This document shows positions 63,801 through 64,000 of a DNA stretch of 64,000 bases, piece by piece. The first letter of the stretch is position 1. Each line of letters opens with the position of its first letter. The position numbers and the translations under genes are program-made. Under the pieces are notes generated by a model. It did no database searches. It saw only the letters and a list, made by a program, of their open reading frames with translations, and had not been told where the DNA came from. The DNA is from Pirellulaceae bacterium (GTDB lineage: Bacteria > Planctomycetota > Planctomycetia > Pirellulales > Pirellulaceae). Location: the NCBI GenBank assembly GCA_026004795.1, contig BPJV01000002.1, forward strand, positions 682,001-746,000, read 5' to 3'.

Positions 63801-64000
63801 TCAGGGGCGGATTTCGACGGGACTGCCGACGGTGAGGATGTTGAACACGTCGCGGGCGTCCAGGGGAGCCAGGCTGATGCATCCGGCGGCCGCCAGATCG
63901 CTGCTCGCCATCTCCGGCGTCCCGTGAATGGCCAGCTCTCCCAGGCTGAGCCACACATCGCCGTAGGGATTGCGCGGATCTCCCGGTGGAATGGCAATAC
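63801..64000 (-). CDS. L,D-transpeptidase (YkuD domain), C-terminal part, open at the right edge
   Basis: Reading the minus strand from the window edge, an open frame ends in TGA at 63801-63803. It encodes about 65 residues: IAIPPGDPRNPYGDVWLSLG, LAIHGTPEMASSDLAAAGCISLAPLDARDVFNIL and VGSPVEIRP. This is the YkuD catalytic end, with the His of IHGT and the nucleophile Cys of AAGCISL. These enzymes cross-link peptidoglycan or attach proteins to it. The usual Ser two positions before the Cys is Ala here. The start of the gene lies outside the window. Confidence 0.85.
   Translation of the reverse strand, partial: IAIPPGDPRNPYGDVWLSLGELAIHGTPEMASSDLAAAGCISLAPLDARDVFNILTVGSPVEIRP

Noticed and set aside
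1-64000. tRNA, rRNA, tmRNA or riboswitch
   Set aside because: I looked for cloverleaf landmarks and conserved rRNA stretches and recognised none; a covariance-model search could still find a small RNA.

Overview
The window looks like chromosomal DNA of a planctomycete, most likely of the Pirellulales type. The evidence is the gene content: a PVC-type CxxCH cytochrome with propeller and HEAT repeats, a DUF1501 / PPC-domain / DUF1549-DUF1553 / cytochrome-WD40 operon, a DUF1559 pseudopilin, DUF1573 proteins, a YrdC-LMWPTP fusion, and LptE, BamD-like and Lnt genes that imply an outer membrane. No rRNA, tRNA or CRISPR array was recognised.

Layout. 1-13166 is housekeeping: a truncated gene at the edge, a nucleoside-symporter-like MFS protein, an M24 peptidase next to guaA, a PP2C phosphatase, a PEGA lipoprotein, recO, a BamD-like and an LptE-like lipoprotein, and an hflK/hflC pair. 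13204-26822 is an accessory locus (locus I) with repeated gene types: DUF1573-like periplasmic proteins, small secreted cysteine-rich proteins, LolA-like membrane-anchored proteins, a GT2 glycosyltransferase fused to a DUF1559 pilin, and a GT39-like membrane glycosyltransferase. 26923-40591 returns to conserved genes: an NHL propeller lipoprotein, a YrdC-LMWPTP fusion, the large CxxCH protein, and lnt, purL, tyrA and a Gfo/Idh/MocA oxidoreductase on the minus strand. 42123-52370 is locus II, a second version of the accessory locus in the order GT2-DUF1573, C39-like peptidase, cysteine-rich protein, LolA-like protein, GT39. 52371-54085 is a gene-free tract full of dispersed repeats. 54086-62885 is a four-gene minus-strand operon, and an L,D-transpeptidase runs off the right edge.

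Main results. Loci I and II are paralogous modules encoding a candidate undescribed envelope system: a new family of disulfide-type secreted proteins (12, 12 and 14 cysteines, sharing a C-aromatic-x4-C motif) encoded directly before LolA-like anchored proteins, with DUF1573 proteins, a C39-like cysteine peptidase in one copy, and two glycosyltransferase types. Each locus is broken by a different IS66-family element. Both insertions can be resolved to the base. IS66 number 1 (16257-19414, flanked by TTGGGAC) splits a LolA-like gene. IS66 number 2 (47973-51040, flanked by an 8-bp ATTTTATC duplication) splits the second GT39 gene. Removing either element plus one flanking copy restores an open reading frame that matches the intact paralogue. 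Two DUF1573 genes in locus I carry single in-frame stops; one is a TGA exactly at a conserved cysteine. Short repeats have also entered coding sequence, notably at the same loop of both GT39 paralogues.

Genes between and around the loci (RecO, GMP synthase, PurL, TyrA, Lnt, HflKC) are complete and look functional, so decay is confined to the accessory modules.
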